A stretch of DNA of 64,000 nt from AWTP1-13 sp963840445 (GCA_963840445.1 CAWIZC010000032.1:186001-250000); one strand, 5' to 3'. Shown: positions 1-9,169, counted from the first letter of the stretch. Notes: generated by a model not told the origin, from the letters alone. Translations and numbers: made by a program.

Positions 1-1
1 G

Positions 2-544
2 CAGCGTGTGGCTGCGCGTCACCTTGCGATCGTTGGCTTTGCCTTATTCGCACTGGGATTGGCGATGAGCGCATTCGACACCCCGCGCACGGATGGCGAA
101 GAGATGTTTTGGCCGCAGGCGGTGCGCGGACTTGCGATCATGCTCTGCCTCTTGCCACCGATCCGGATTGCGCTCGGGCATCTCCCCATTGAGCGGGTTC
201 CGGACGCCAGCGCACTGTTCAACCTGATGCGTAATTTGGGCGGTGCAATCGGCTTGGCCCTGATCGACACGGTGATCTTCGGGCGGGCGGAGATGCACGG
301 TCGCGCACTCGTCGAGAGGCTCTCGCGCGGCGACGCTGCCGCTTTCGACTTCGCCGGGCTACCGAGCCTCCCTGTGCCGATCCAAGTCATGCCAGAGAAG
401 ATGCAGCTCGTGCATCGCGCCGTCGAGAGAGCCGCGCTCACGACGGCCATCAATGAAGCTTGGACGATGATTTCTATCCTAACTGTCGCCGGGGCTTTCC
501 TGGCGTGGGGTGCGAGCAAGGAACGCCCCCACCCCAATCGATGA
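2..544 (+). CDS. MFS multidrug efflux transporter, C-terminal part (5' end outside window)
   Basis: The open frame runs in from the left edge, so only the C-terminal ~180 residues are present. Hydrophobic helices (AIVGFALFALGLAMS, GLAIMLCLLPPIRIAL, TMISILTVAGAFLAWG) alternate with a soluble loop. The segment SALFNLMRNLGGAIGLALI matches the 'N-x-x-R-x-x-G-G-x-x-G' helix of DHA2-family (EmrB/QacA-type) drug:proton antiporters, which have 14 membrane helices. It would act in the inner membrane to export drugs or other small organic compounds. The substrate cannot be read from this fragment. Family assignment is good; specificity is unknown. Confidence 0.75.
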   Translation, partial: QRVAARHLAIVGFALFALGLAMSAFDTPRTDGEEMFWPQAVRGLAIMLCLLPPIRIALGHLPIERVPDASALFNLMRNLGGAIGLALIDTVIFGRAEMHGRALVERLSRGDAAAFDFAGLPSLPVPIQVMPEKMQLVHRAVERAALTTAINEAWTMISILTVAGAFLAWGASKERPHPNR

Positions 545-647
545 TCCGTTGCGCGGAGGCCGCCTTCCTCCGCGCCCGGTCAATACCTGCGAAGCCGTGT
601 GCGATTGCGGACTGCCAAATCCCCACGCCGGAATGAAATCGATGCGA

Positions 648-1151
648 TCAGGCGCCCTTCTTCAGGTACGCGTAATCGGCGGAGTAGGGCACGCTCAGGA
701 AAGCACCCGCGCTTTCGCACGGTCCTTCGGCCACACCACCCTTGGTGTTGAGCCTTTGGATCGTGGTGACGCCGCTCAGCTGTCCAGTCCCGCGATGTGA
801 GATGGCTTCCAGCTTCAGGAGCGGGATGTCTTTCGGAGTAGCACCGGGAGCCCGCGCGGACACCTTGCCAACCACGGCATTGCCGTCAGCCAATTCCCAA
901 CTCGGACCAGCGTAGTGGCGACCGACGGTTTTGCCATCGACAAGAAGCGTGGCGATTGGCTCGCGAAATTGCCAGACGAGCTTACCCGCCGCGTCAGCCT
1001 TGCACTCGTAGATTTGCGCGCCCTCGGCATGGATGGTTGCAACAACGGTTTCGCCCGGGGCAGCTATGGCCTCGGGCAGCTGGGCTCTGGCCATCGGCAA
1101 CGGCAGAATGAGCAAAGCAAAGGCGAAAGCGACTGGAGACAAGAGGTTCAT
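648..1151 (-). CDS. DUF3455 family secreted protein
   Basis: A 167-residue protein with a clear Sec signal peptide (hydrophobic residues 5-18, cleavage likely after ARA at about residue 23). The mature part has the features of DUF3455 proteins: an early 'IYECKADAAGKLVWQFREP' region, a GRHYAGPSWE segment, and a C-terminal 'GVTTIQRLNTKGGVAP'-like stretch followed by a Cys and an aromatic-rich end. The family has no known function. AGGAG lies 7-8 bases before the ATG, supporting this start. It appears to be a single-gene unit, convergent with the MFS gene to its left. Confidence 0.8.
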   Translation of the reverse strand: MNLLSPVAFAFALLILPLPMARAQLPEAIAAPGETVVATIHAEGAQIYECKADAAGKLVWQFREPIATLLVDGKTVGRHYAGPSWELADGNAVVGKVSARAPGATPKDIPLLKLEAISHRGTGQLSGVTTIQRLNTKGGVAEGPCESAGAFLSVPYSADYAYLKKGA

Positions 1152-1274
1152 GGCGGTGCTCCTTTGGTCGTGTGCGGGGATAACGACCCGCAGCTGGGCC
1201 TAATGAAAAATCGGCATTGCGAGATCAAGGCCGCTGGGTCGTGCCCTGCGGCACGGCCCAGCCGAGCCCTGCTC

Positions 1275-2594
1275 TCACGCTGCCTTGGACATCGCCACTG
1301 CGGTTGCGGCCAACGCCTGGTCCAGATCGGCGATGATGTCATCGATGTGCTCGATACCAACAGACAGCCGCACGTACCCGGGCGTCACTCCGCTGGCAAG
1401 CTGGTCGGCCGGGCTCAACTGCGAGTGCGTGGTACTGGCCGGATGGATCGCCAGCGACCGCGCATCGCCGATGTTGGCCACGTGGTAGAACATTTTGAGT
1501 GCATCGATGAAGCGCACGCCCGCTTCTCGGCCTGCTTTTAGCTCGAATCCGACCAGGCCACCGAAGCCGCCCTTCAGGTAGGTTCCCGCCCGGCGCCGCT
1601 GTTCGGAGTTCTCGTGCATGCCGGCAAAGATGACGCGGGTCACGGCGGGGTGGCGCTGCAGATAAAGTGCGACCTCGGCAGCATTGCGGCAATGCTCACG
1701 CATCCGCAGCGGCAGCGTCTCGAGCCCCTGGATGAATTGGAAGGCGTTGAAGGGGCTCATGGAGGCACCGATATCGCGCAGCAGCACCACACGGATGCGG
1801 ATGATGTAGGCGATCGGCCCTAGCGGCTTGACCGCTTCGGTCCAGACGGCGCCGTGATAGCTGGGGTCCGGCTGGTTCAATGTGGGGAAGCGCTTCGCGT
1901 GGGCCACCCAGTCGAAGTTGCCGCCATCGACGATCATGCCGCCGATCGAGGTGCCATGCCCACCGATATACTTGGTGGTCGAGTGCACCACGACAGCGGC
2001 ACCATGCTCGATGGGCCGGCAAATGATAGGCGCGGCCGTATTGTCCATGATCAGAGGGACGCCAAGTTCACGCCCGATCGCGGCCACTTCGGCGATCGGA
2101 AATACGGTGAGCTTCGGGTTGGGTAGCGTCTCGGCATAGTAGGCGCGCGTGCGCTCGTCCGTGGCCCGGCGGAACGACTCCGGATCGGCTGGGTCAGCGA
2201 AGCGCACGGTGATGCCCATCGACGGAAGCGTGTTGGCGAACAGGTTCCACGTGCCACCATAGAGATCGGTCGAGCTGACGATGTTATCGCCCGGCCGGCA
2301 CAGGTTCTGCACCGCCAAGGCCGACGCCGCCTGCCCGGAGCTGACTGCCAGAGCAGCAACGCCGCCCTCCAGAGCCGTGACCTTCTGCTCAAGAGCGTCG
2401 CAAGTGGGGTTCATGATGCGCGAGTAGATGTTGCCGAAGTCCTTTAGCGCAAACAGGTTGGCCGCATGCTCTGTGCTGCGGAACTGATACGACGTGGTCT
2501 GGTAGATCGGCACGGCAACAGCGCCGGTGCCGGCATCGCTGCGCGGGCCGGCATGCAGCATCATGGTCTCGGGGTGATTGCTCTTGACAGTCAT
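1275..2594 (-). CDS. metY: O-acetylhomoserine sulfhydrylase / aminocarboxypropyltransferase
   Basis: A 439-residue Cys/Met-metabolism PLP enzyme. It has the fold-type I signature: an active-site segment VVHSTTKYIGGHGTSIGG with the PLP lysine in 'TTKY', the phosphate-binding SSGQAASALAV, and the IMDNTAAPIICRPIEHGA aspartate region. Length (about 430) and the long insertion after the lysine fit MetY (O-acetylhomoserine + sulfide or methanethiol) rather than the shorter MetB/MetZ (about 400). It acts in the cytosol in methionine synthesis. The gene follows the GNAT gene with a 49-base gap. No SAM riboswitch fits in that gap. Start at 2594 is the conserved N-terminus (…HPETMMLHAG). Confidence 0.93.
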   Translation of the reverse strand: MTVKSNHPETMMLHAGPRSDAGTGAVAVPIYQTTSYQFRSTEHAANLFALKDFGNIYSRIMNPTCDALEQKVTALEGGVAALAVSSGQAASALAVQNLCRPGDNIVSSTDLYGGTWNLFANTLPSMGITVRFADPADPESFRRATDERTRAYYAETLPNPKLTVFPIAEVAAIGRELGVPLIMDNTAAPIICRPIEHGAAVVVHSTTKYIGGHGTSIGGMIVDGGNFDWVAHAKRFPTLNQPDPSYHGAVWTEAVKPLGPIAYIIRIRVVLLRDIGASMSPFNAFQFIQGLETLPLRMREHCRNAAEVALYLQRHPAVTRVIFAGMHENSEQRRRAGTYLKGGFGGLVGFELKAGREAGVRFIDALKMFYHVANIGDARSLAIHPASTTHSQLSPADQLASGVTPGYVRLSVGIEHIDDIIADLDQALAATAVAMSKAA

Positions 2595-2643
2595 TGATCG
2601 GTCTCCGTTTGGATCGCTTGCTCATGAAGGGTTGAACTGTGCG

Positions 2644-3231
2644 TCAGGCGGCCAGCGGCCGGCATGGCGGTAAATTGGGTGGGGTGGGGAGTACTTTCTC
2701 CAACCTCGCCATCTCAGCGTCGTCGGGGCTTGCTCTGATGGCGTAACCGGTGCGCACCGCCAGTTCGCGCATGGCTCGATTGGAGATCAACATGTCAGCG
2801 CACATCCTGCGGATGCCCGAAGCGACGGCTTGGCGCTCCAGCCTTCCCAGAAGCGCGCGCGCGATCCCGTGCGACTGCCATTCGTCGGCAACGGCGAGCG
2901 CGATCTCGCAGGTTCCGGGATCCTTTTCATCCACGACGTATCTCGCCTCAGCGATCACTGTTTCCTGGCCGGCTTCGCCGAACACCTCTGCCACCAGCGC
3001 TAGGTGATGATGGTAGTCGATGTCTGCGAACCGCTCGGCCAATTGGTCGGGCAGCTCTCTCAGCGGAGTCATGAAGCGGCGGTAGCGAGACTCGGCAGAC
3101 AGCGTGCGGAAGAACGTGCGCAGGAGGTCCACGTCCTGCGGCAAGGTTGGCCGGATCGTGATGCGACTGCCGTCGGCCATAGGGACCACATCGATGAGGT
3201 GCACGGGATACCGGCTCGTTGTGCACGTCAC
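2644..3231 (-). CDS. GNAT family N-acetyltransferase
   Basis: I start this 195-residue protein at GTG 3231, not at the ATG at 3180. The GTG overlaps the hydrolase stop as GTGA, and the region it adds (RYPVHLID) matches the N-terminus of a paralogue at 46822 (RYPADLID). The core has the GNAT acetyl-CoA fold, with the motif 'ALAVADEWQSHGIARALLGRLERQA' in the place of Q/RxxGxG/A (here QSHGIA). The acceptor is unknown. Proteins of this short kind resemble the acetyltransferase domain that follows acyl-CoA synthetase (Pat-like) modules, but no synthetase domain is present. Translational coupling to the hydrolase suggests co-expression. Confidence 0.85.
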   Translation of the reverse strand: MTCTTSRYPVHLIDVVPMADGSRITIRPTLPQDVDLLRTFFRTLSAESRYRRFMTPLRELPDQLAERFADIDYHHHLALVAEVFGEAGQETVIAEARYVVDEKDPGTCEIALAVADEWQSHGIARALLGRLERQAVASGIRRMCADMLISNRAMRELAVRTGYAIRASPDDAEMARLEKVLPTPPNLPPCRPLAA

Positions 3232-4118
3232 GACGCCGCCCCCGCTCTTTGCATTGCGAAGCCCGCCATGTCGTCGCGCTGCGCAGCCCGGTAGAGCGGT
3301 GCGTCGGCATGAGACTCTGCGTCCGCGATGTGCCGAACGACTAGGGCGCTGACCTCGATTGCGTGCGTCAACGGCCCCATGTGGCCAGCGCTGGCGACGA
3401 CAACGAGCCGGCTCGCCGGCAAAAGCTCGGCCAGACCTTCGGCAATCGTTCGGGTCGGCGACGGGGCGTATTCGCCGCGCAGGATGAGCACTGGAAACGG
3501 CAGCCGGCGATACGCATCGGCCGGCGTCGGATCGTCGATCAATGCACGGAAGTCGAGTGGGCCTTTGGGTGCCCATCGGATCAGGGCGCTTTGCACTGCC
3601 GGGCGCAAAGCGTTCCAGGCGCCAGGGCCGTTCCAGTAGTCAACGAACCCGGCAACCGCGCCCCGATAGTCGCCGGTGACGACACCCTGGCAGACGTTTC
3701 TAGCGACGCCGGTGATCTCCGCGTAAGGCTCCGCACCGCGGTCGCCCAATTGGCGCAGGAGATGAAAGGCCGTGGGCTCGTAGAGCACCATGCTGGCGAT
3801 GCGGTTCGGCCGGGCCAGAGCAATGTTGAGTGCGACGCCGCCGCCGTAGGAGTGCCCCACCAAGTGAACCTTGTCGCCATCGCAGTGGTCGATCAGCGCA
3901 ATCGAGCGCACGGCTTCGTCGTCGAGACTGAAGGCGTGCTCACCCCCCCATGCTCCGGTGTCTTGGCTTCCATAATGCTCGGGCGCCGCCACTTCGTGAC
4001 GCCCGAGCAATGCCTCGGCCAGAGGGGACCAGTGGCTGGCACTGCCGCCCGAGCAATGCAGGGCTATCACCCGCCCGCGGCGCACTGGCCGCGGCTGGTA
4101 GAATGAGGAGCTGTTCAT
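3228..4118 (-). CDS. alpha/beta hydrolase
   Basis: A 296-residue alpha/beta hydrolase. The oxyanion-hole motif is ALHCSGGSASHW near residue 20-31, the nucleophile elbow is VGHSYGGGVAL (Ser about residue 90), a PVLILRGEYAPSPT segment carries the usual acid region, and the catalytic His is in ASAGHMGPLTH near residue 246. Substrate cannot be predicted: members include esterases, epoxide hydrolases and haloperoxidase-like enzymes. The stop codon overlaps the start of the GNAT gene (GTGA), so the two form an operon. No signal peptide, so cytosolic. Confidence 0.88.
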   Translation of the reverse strand: MNSSSFYQPRPVRRGRVIALHCSGGSASHWSPLAEALLGRHEVAAPEHYGSQDTGAWGGEHAFSLDDEAVRSIALIDHCDGDKVHLVGHSYGGGVALNIALARPNRIASMVLYEPTAFHLLRQLGDRGAEPYAEITGVARNVCQGVVTGDYRGAVAGFVDYWNGPGAWNALRPAVQSALIRWAPKGPLDFRALIDDPTPADAYRRLPFPVLILRGEYAPSPTRTIAEGLAELLPASRLVVVASAGHMGPLTHAIEVSALVVRHIADAESHADAPLYRAAQRDDMAGFAMQRAGAAS

Positions 4119-4148
4119 TGCAGTGGTACTTTCTGGGGCCGTAATTGT

Positions 4149-4406
4149 TCAGTGCGTGCCGTCGAGCGTTGGATGACGATCACGGCCTCTGACCAGGGCT
4201 TCGATCGCAGCGCGCGGAAGTCCGATGTCCTTGAGTTCGCGATCGCTCAGCGCCCGCAACCGCTTGATGGCGAACTGCTCGAGCCGCCAACTTGTGTATG
4301 CGACCCACCAGCTGCGCGCAGTCTTGCCAGCGGTCCGCAATGAATTGCCGACGGGAGCCTGTTGCGGCACCGCCGAGTTTGAAACTAAGCTCATGACCAT
4401 CTCCAT
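4149..4406 (-). CDS. DUF1127 domain protein
   Basis: An 85-residue protein with a C-terminal YjiS-like DUF1127 domain: WRLEQFAIKRLRALSDRELKDIGL, the usual basic helix followed by 'LSDREL.DIG'. Small DUF1127 proteins are abundant in alphaproteobacteria, and some have been linked to RNA turnover and to phosphate or carbon physiology. The role of this copy is unknown. The start may be ATG 4406 or ATG 4394. It lies just upstream of the hydrolase gene on the same strand, 30 bases away. Confidence 0.8.
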   Translation of the reverse strand: MEMVMSLVSNSAVPQQAPVGNSLRTAGKTARSWWVAYTSWRLEQFAIKRLRALSDRELKDIGLPRAAIEALVRGRDRHPTLDGTH

Positions 4407-4609
4407 CTACTATGCTTTTGCGACACTCGGCAGGAAGGCCCGCTTGGCGCATTCGCTTGGCCGCCATCAGCCACATTTCGCTGCGGGCGAAAATCAGCCG
4501 GAGGTACTGCCGCCGCTCTTGGGTCGAAGAGCGTTCTGGGCCGAATTGACGGAGATTGCCGGGCCCCTCGACCCCAAAACATCCGTGGCGGCCATGGGGT
4601 CTGTCGGGC

Positions 4610-4630
4610 CCAGTACTTCAGTACTAAGCG
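4610..4630. repeat. AGTACT tandem palindromic motif
   Basis: AGTACT occurs twice, two bases apart (CCAGTACTTCAGTACTAAG). A related CCAGTAC/GTACTGG inverted repeat occurs at 10720-10737. Both are in intergenic DNA. It could be an operator or a degraded repeat; function is unknown. Confidence 0.35.
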
Positions 4631-4641
4631 ACAAGGCTGGC

Positions 4642-4657
4642 GCGCCGCCTGCGGCGC
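4642..4657. terminator. GC-rich hairpin downstream of the ABC substrate-binding gene
   Basis: Seven-base perfect arms GCGCCGC/GCGGCGC with a 2-base loop lie about 20 bases beyond the stop of the minus-strand gene ending at 4678. There is no T-run after it, so intrinsic termination is doubtful. Confidence 0.3.
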
Positions 4658-4677
4658 AGGCGAAATGCTATTGACCG

Positions 4678-5670
4678 CTATTCGATAATTTCGTCGGCGG
4701 CGATCAGGAGGGACTGAGGAATGGTGAGCCCCATAGCCCGTGCTGTCCGAAGATTGACGCCAAGCTCGAACAGGCTAGGGGCCTGCACCGGCAGATCGCC
4801 GGCCTTCTCACCCTGCAGGATGCGAGCGACATAGGCGGCGGAGCGTCTGAACTGATCGGCCGCATTGAACCCATAAGCCATCAAGGCACCCTCGCGCACA
4901 TAGAAGCGGAATGGAAAGATGGCAGGTATCCGCTTCTCGTTGGCGAGCGAGATCAGGCGTTGGCGATTGACGGTGTTTATTGGGCTGGGACTTACGACCA
5001 GGCCGGGCGAAGCCTGCCGGGCAATCACCTCAACGGCGCGCTCGATCTCCTCGAGCGTGCTGGCAAATGCGGCGTGCGGGACAAGGCCGAGCGTGGCCGC
5101 GTTGTCCTGGATCGCTTTCAACAATGCGTTGAACGCGACAAACTTCGGATCAAGCAGCATGCTTACATTGCGCATGCCGGGCGCCGCCTCCTTCAGCAAC
5201 TGGAGCCACTTGCCAGCGATCTCGGGCTCGAACGTGCTGAATCCGGTGACATTGGCGCCGGGCCGCGACAGGTCTTGCACGTACCCGGCGCCAACCGGAT
5301 TGCTGACGACGACAAAGACGACAGGCAATTTCGTGCCCAACGCCCGCGCAGCATCCATGCCCGGGGTCCCGTTGACGATGAGCACCTCGGCGCCGCGGTC
5401 GACGAGATTTTTGGCCTCGGTCTGCGCCACCGGAAAGCTGCCGCGGTACCACGCAATGTCGATATCGACGTCGCGCCCATCGACCCATCCTGCCTCGCCG
5501 AGCGCGCGGCTGAAAGCCTCGGCTCGCAGTTTGCCTTCGGCGTCATTCTCAGCCGTCGCAACCATGAGGCCGACGCGCCTGCGTCGCCCGGCGACGACTT
5601 GCGCCAGGGCCGCGGCGGGACTGATGAGCGCTGCCGCGCCGACCAATGATACAATCTGTCGCCGGTTCAT
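4678..5670 (-). CDS. ABC transporter substrate-binding protein (ABC_sub_bind / TrpX-like family)
   Basis: I start at the ATG giving MNRRQIVSLVGAAALISPAAALAQ, a twin-arginine-like or Sec signal peptide; the 25 codons upstream in frame add nothing conserved. The mature protein (about 305 residues) has the PF04392 layout: RRRVGLMVATAEND, 'FSRALGEAGWVDGRDVDIDIAWYRG', 'NGTPGMDAARALGTKLPVVFVVVSNPVGAGYV', and 'RPGANVTGFSTFEPEIAGKWLQLLKEAAPGMRNVSMLLDP'. Family members bind small ligands such as aromatic amino acids in the periplasm. No permease or ATPase gene is nearby. It is divergent from a sensor kinase (start 168 bases away), so a role as the sensory partner of that kinase is possible but is inference only. 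Confidence 0.85.
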   Translation of the reverse strand: MNRRQIVSLVGAAALISPAAALAQVVAGRRRRVGLMVATAENDAEGKLRAEAFSRALGEAGWVDGRDVDIDIAWYRGSFPVAQTEAKNLVDRGAEVLIVNGTPGMDAARALGTKLPVVFVVVSNPVGAGYVQDLSRPGANVTGFSTFEPEIAGKWLQLLKEAAPGMRNVSMLLDPKFVAFNALLKAIQDNAATLGLVPHAAFASTLEEIERAVEVIARQASPGLVVSPSPINTVNRQRLISLANEKRIPAIFPFRFYVREGALMAYGFNAADQFRRSAAYVARILQGEKAGDLPVQAPSLFELGVNLRTARAMGLTIPQSLLIAADEIIE

Positions 5671-5838
5671 GGCGTATCCAATATGGTGCGTGACGGAACG
5701 GCGTCTTATAGCAGGCAAAACCTTAATCCTGTCCTCGCGAAACATTTTACGCGAGCGCAGGAACCGAGGCTATTGCCTCGATCCGCGAGTAGGTTCAGTC
5801 ATTCTCACGGCGAAATAAAGGATGCGTGGGGTGGCTCG

Positions 5839-8088
5839 GTGAGAGAGTGGGTCGAGAGGTTCATACCTGTCTACCACCGATGGCTCGATCGGCTGGCAGT
5901 ACGGCGGACTCTGTTCTGGAAATACGTCATTCTCTTCGTTGCGGTCACCAGCTCGTCCCTCATCATCAATGGGCTTGTCGATATCTGGTTCACATTCCGC
6001 GACCACCGTGCCGTGCTCTTCCGTATTCAGAAGGAGCAGGCCGTCTCCGCAGCGTCCAAGATCACCCAGTTCATTAAGGAGATAGAAGGTCAGCTCGGCT
6101 GGACCACCCATCTGTCCTGGGAGACGGAGGCGACAGACCAGCGCGAGCTCGACAGCCGCAGGCTGCTGCGTCAGGTTCCCGCGATTGCCGAGCTGGCCTT
6201 GCTCGACGGCCAGGGACGAGAACGGCTGCGCATCTCACGCCAGGCCATGGACCAAATTGGCAGCAATCGGGACTTCTCGGCAGACGACAAATTCAAGGCA
6301 GCACTGGTCAACAAGGTGTTCTACGGACCTGTTTATTTCCGGCGCGGCAGCGAGCCGTTCATGACGTTGGCTATGGCAGGCTCGCGCCGCGATGCAGGTG
6401 TGAGCGTGGCCGAGGTCAACCTCACTCACATCTGGGACGTCGTAAATCAAATCAAGGTCAGCGGCGGTGGCCGTGCCTACGTCGTCGACGCGCGCGGACG
6501 GCTCATCGCGCACCCAGAGATCAGCCTGGTCCTGCGCAATACGGACGTGTCGCAGCTGACCCAGGTGCGGTCTGGGCGAGCCAAGCCCGACATGGAAGAG
6601 GCGCAGATCGCGCGCGATCTCAAAGGTGAGCGTGTGCTGGCGGCGCATGCGATGGCCACGCCGCTGAACTGGCTCGTAATCGTTGAGATCCCCGAATCCG
6701 AAGCCAATGCACCACTCTACGCCATCATCGTACGCACCGTTATCGTCCTGGTGGCAGGCCTGATTCTGGCGTTGCTGGCAGCGCTCCTGCTTGCGCGTCT
6801 GATGGTGGTTCCCGTGCAAGCACTGGCAGCGGGGGCGGCCCGCATCGGCGCGGGCGCGCTCGACCATCGCATCGAGATGAAGTCTGGCGACGAGTTCGAA
6901 GCGCTGGGCGAGCAGCTGAACGACATGGCAGCCAAGCTGCAGGGTTCGTACGCGACGCTGGAGCGCAAGGTGGAGGAGCGCACGCAGCAGCTCCACGAAG
7001 CCAACCTGTCCAAATCGCGCTTCCTGGCGGCAGCAAGCCACGACTTGCGCCAGCCGCTGCATGCCTTGAATTTGTTCGCTGCACAGCTGCGCTCCGAAAA
7101 GGATCAGCTCGAGCGCGACCGCCTCGCCTGGCGGATCGACACCGCCGTTGCAAGCATGAACGAGCTGTTCAACGCGCTGCTCGACATTTCAAAGCTCGAG
7201 TCCGGTGCCATGCGCGCCAACATCACCGACTTCCCCGTCAGTCAAGTGTTGAACCGCATCGGCGCTATGTTCACTTCTGCTGCGCGCGATAAGGGTCTAC
7301 ATCTGCACGTGGTTTCGTGCAGCGCGTGGGTCCGCAGCGACGCCATCCTGCTCGAACAGATCCTGCTCAATCTGGTTGCCAACGCCGTTCGCTATACATC
7401 GGCTGGCGGGATCGTTGTCGGCTGCCGGAGACTCGGGGACATGCTGCGAATTGATGTATGCGACAGCGGCATAGGCATTCCGCCCGACCAACAACGGAGT
7501 ATCTTCGGCGAGTTTTACCAAGTTGCGGCACCCGAGCGGAGCAAGGGCGGGTTGGGCCTTGGCCTTGCTATCGTGGAGCGCATTGCCAAGGTCCTTGAAC
7601 ACCCCATCGCCCTTGCTTCGACTCTCGGGAAGGGCTCGCGTTTCTCGATCTCGGTACCCAAGGTCGAGGCGCGTGTCGTGTCTGCCGCCGCCGCTGTTGC
7701 CGGGATAGCTCCGCCCGATCGTCTGCGCGACAAGCTGATCGTGGTGATCGACGACGACGCGTTGGCGCTTGAAGGAACCGGTGGCTTGCTAAGGAGCTGG
7801 GGCTGCCGGGTGGTTACCGGCCAGTCGGATCGCGAGGCGCTGACGAAACTCAACGGCAGCAGGCCAGATCTGATCATATCCGACTACCACCTCAAAGAGG
7901 GCCGATCCGGCATCGACGCCATCGGCGAGCTACGTCATGCGTTCCGCGCAGAGATCCCGGCTTTCCTGATCAGCGGTGACATCTCGCAGGACCGCTTGCG
8001 CGAAACGCACGGAACCACCCATCATCTCCTGCACAAGCCGGTCAACCCGATGGCGATGCGCGCCATCATGACCCGCCTCATCAACTGA
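5839..8088 (+). CDS. hybrid sensor histidine kinase / response regulator
   Basis: Read from GTG 5839 (749 residues). An in-frame ATG at 5683 would add 52 residues with no recognisable structure. Order: membrane helix about 27-49; periplasmic dCache-like sensor domain about 50-285 with 'GRAYVVDARGRLIAHPEISLVL'; second helix about 290-312; HAMP; HisKA with the phospho-acceptor His401 in FLAAASHDLRQPLHAL; HATPase with N box (LNLVANAVRYT), DSGIGIP and GGLGLGLAIV; and a C-terminal receiver domain (VIDDDALALEG) with phospho-acceptor Asp682 in IISDYHLKEG. The kinase resembles other kinases with 'SHDLRQPLHAL' H-boxes. The signal is unknown. A NarL-type regulator is encoded convergently just downstream and is the likely partner. 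Confidence 0.9.
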   Translation: MREWVERFIPVYHRWLDRLAVRRTLFWKYVILFVAVTSSSLIINGLVDIWFTFRDHRAVLFRIQKEQAVSAASKITQFIKEIEGQLGWTTHLSWETEATDQRELDSRRLLRQVPAIAELALLDGQGRERLRISRQAMDQIGSNRDFSADDKFKAALVNKVFYGPVYFRRGSEPFMTLAMAGSRRDAGVSVAEVNLTHIWDVVNQIKVSGGGRAYVVDARGRLIAHPEISLVLRNTDVSQLTQVRSGRAKPDMEEAQIARDLKGERVLAAHAMATPLNWLVIVEIPESEANAPLYAIIVRTVIVLVAGLILALLAALLLARLMVVPVQALAAGAARIGAGALDHRIEMKSGDEFEALGEQLNDMAAKLQGSYATLERKVEERTQQLHEANLSKSRFLAAASHDLRQPLHALNLFAAQLRSEKDQLERDRLAWRIDTAVASMNELFNALLDISKLESGAMRANITDFPVSQVLNRIGAMFTSAARDKGLHLHVVSCSAWVRSDAILLEQILLNLVANAVRYTSAGGIVVGCRRLGDMLRIDVCDSGIGIPPDQQRSIFGEFYQVAAPERSKGGLGLGLAIVERIAKVLEHPIALASTLGKGSRFSISVPKVEARVVSAAAAVAGIAPPDRLRDKLIVVIDDDALALEGTGGLLRSWGCRVVTGQSDREALTKLNGSRPDLIISDYHLKEGRSGIDAIGELRHAFRAEIPAFLISGDISQDRLRETHGTTHHLLHKPVNPMAMRAIMTRLIN

Positions 8089-8119
8089 AGCGGCGAGGGG
8101 GCGGAACCATCGGCGAGGA

Positions 8120-8788
8120 TCAACGAGCCGGAGGCCGAAGCTCCCAGCCCAAACCCGCGACCGCGAGCACAGCCTCGGTGCGGTTCGTGACACCGAGCGC
8201 CTTGAGGATCGCCGAAACGTGGTTCTTCACGGTCGGCTCGGCCAAGTCGAGAGCACGGCATATAAGCTTGTTGCTTTTGCCCTCCATCATCAGCGCCAAC
8301 ACATCGACCTGCCTCTCGGTCAGGCCCAATTCGGCCGGCGATGGTCGCTTGGTTGCGCCCGCCCTGTCGGGGGCTGCCACCCCGGTGGGTCCGATGGCGA
8401 GAATCTCAGGAGGAATGTATATGCCGCCGGCAAGGATTAGCCGCAACGCGCCGAGCAGGACTTCACGCGAATCCGTCTTGGGTATGAAACCGAGCGCACC
8501 ATTGTCCAGCGCCCTGACGACGTTGTCGCGATCATTGAAGGCTGACAGCATGACCACAGATATGGCCGGGAAGTGTTCCCGCAGTTCTTTCAGAACCTCG
8601 ATCCCATCGCGGTCGGGCAACTGCAAATCAAGCAGGATCAGAGCGAGGTCGGCATGCTCTCGTACTAGGTCCATCGCCTGAGCCGAGCTCGCAGCCTCGA
8701 GAACTGTCGCATCACTTTGCAGGTCTTTGAGGACACCCCGCATGGCGTCGCGGATGAGGGCGTGATCATCAACCACCAGTAATTTCAT
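8120..8788 (-). CDS. NarL/FixJ-family response regulator
   Basis: 222 residues from the ATG at 8788 (MKLLVVDDHALIRDAM); longer in-frame starts add unrelated sequence. The receiver domain has the acidic pair in VVDDH and phospho-acceptor Asp54 in LILLDLQLPD, then 'VVMLSAFND' (Ser/Thr switch) and 'GFIPKTDS' (Lys). The C-terminal LuxR helix-turn-helix is near residues 155-205: LTERQVDVLALMMEGKSNK … AEPTVKNHVSAILKAL. It ends 31 bases from the end of the hybrid kinase and is convergent with it. Pairing with that kinase is inferred from position and from the common pairing of these two types. Confidence 0.92.
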   Translation of the reverse strand: MKLLVVDDHALIRDAMRGVLKDLQSDATVLEAASSAQAMDLVREHADLALILLDLQLPDRDGIEVLKELREHFPAISVVMLSAFNDRDNVVRALDNGALGFIPKTDSREVLLGALRLILAGGIYIPPEILAIGPTGVAAPDRAGATKRPSPAELGLTERQVDVLALMMEGKSNKLICRALDLAEPTVKNHVSAILKALGVTNRTEAVLAVAGLGWELRPPAR

Positions 8789-9169
8789 ATCAAAAGCCTT
8801 CCGCACAAGGGTACGGGACCACCCACATGGGCCCCGCACGCCAGCTTCCGGGCGGACCCATGGCGCTGGCTTGAGGAAGACTATAACTGCCCCGCGCTGT
8901 GTAATCGAGGCGGCAAGCTGCCTTGGCGGAGGCTGGCGCGACAGTGATCCCCTGAATTGGGGCCGGACACCTGCTAACGGGCGACCAAACAACAGTGAGC
9001 TGCAAGGCCTGCGGCACGGCCAACGACCCGCTCAGCTACCCGCTCAGGTCAAGAGCGGCAATCGCGACGCGGAGCCATTGACGCCCGCTTCAGCACCAAT
9101 ATCAGACGTGACAGCCGATCGCGCTCCTGGACGGGTTGGTCCCAGAAGTCACGTCCGATCAGACGGCCT
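8789..9169. other. intergenic stretch without recognised gene
   Basis: 381 bases between the NarL regulator start and the end of the minus-strand TPR gene. It must contain the promoter of the regulator. I see no convincing coding frame, RNA gene or repeat in it. Confidence 0.5.

Noticed and set aside
2595..2643. Possible SAM riboswitch upstream of metY
   Set aside because: Only 49 bases separate metY from the GNAT gene and no SAM-II-like pattern is visible.
4642..4657. Intrinsic terminator after the ABC substrate-binding gene
   Set aside because: A perfect GC hairpin is present but no T-run follows; kept only as a weak candidate.
5683..5838. Start of the hybrid kinase at ATG 5683
   Set aside because: The extra 52 residues have no structure typical of the family and precede the first membrane helix by too much; GTG 5839 fits better.
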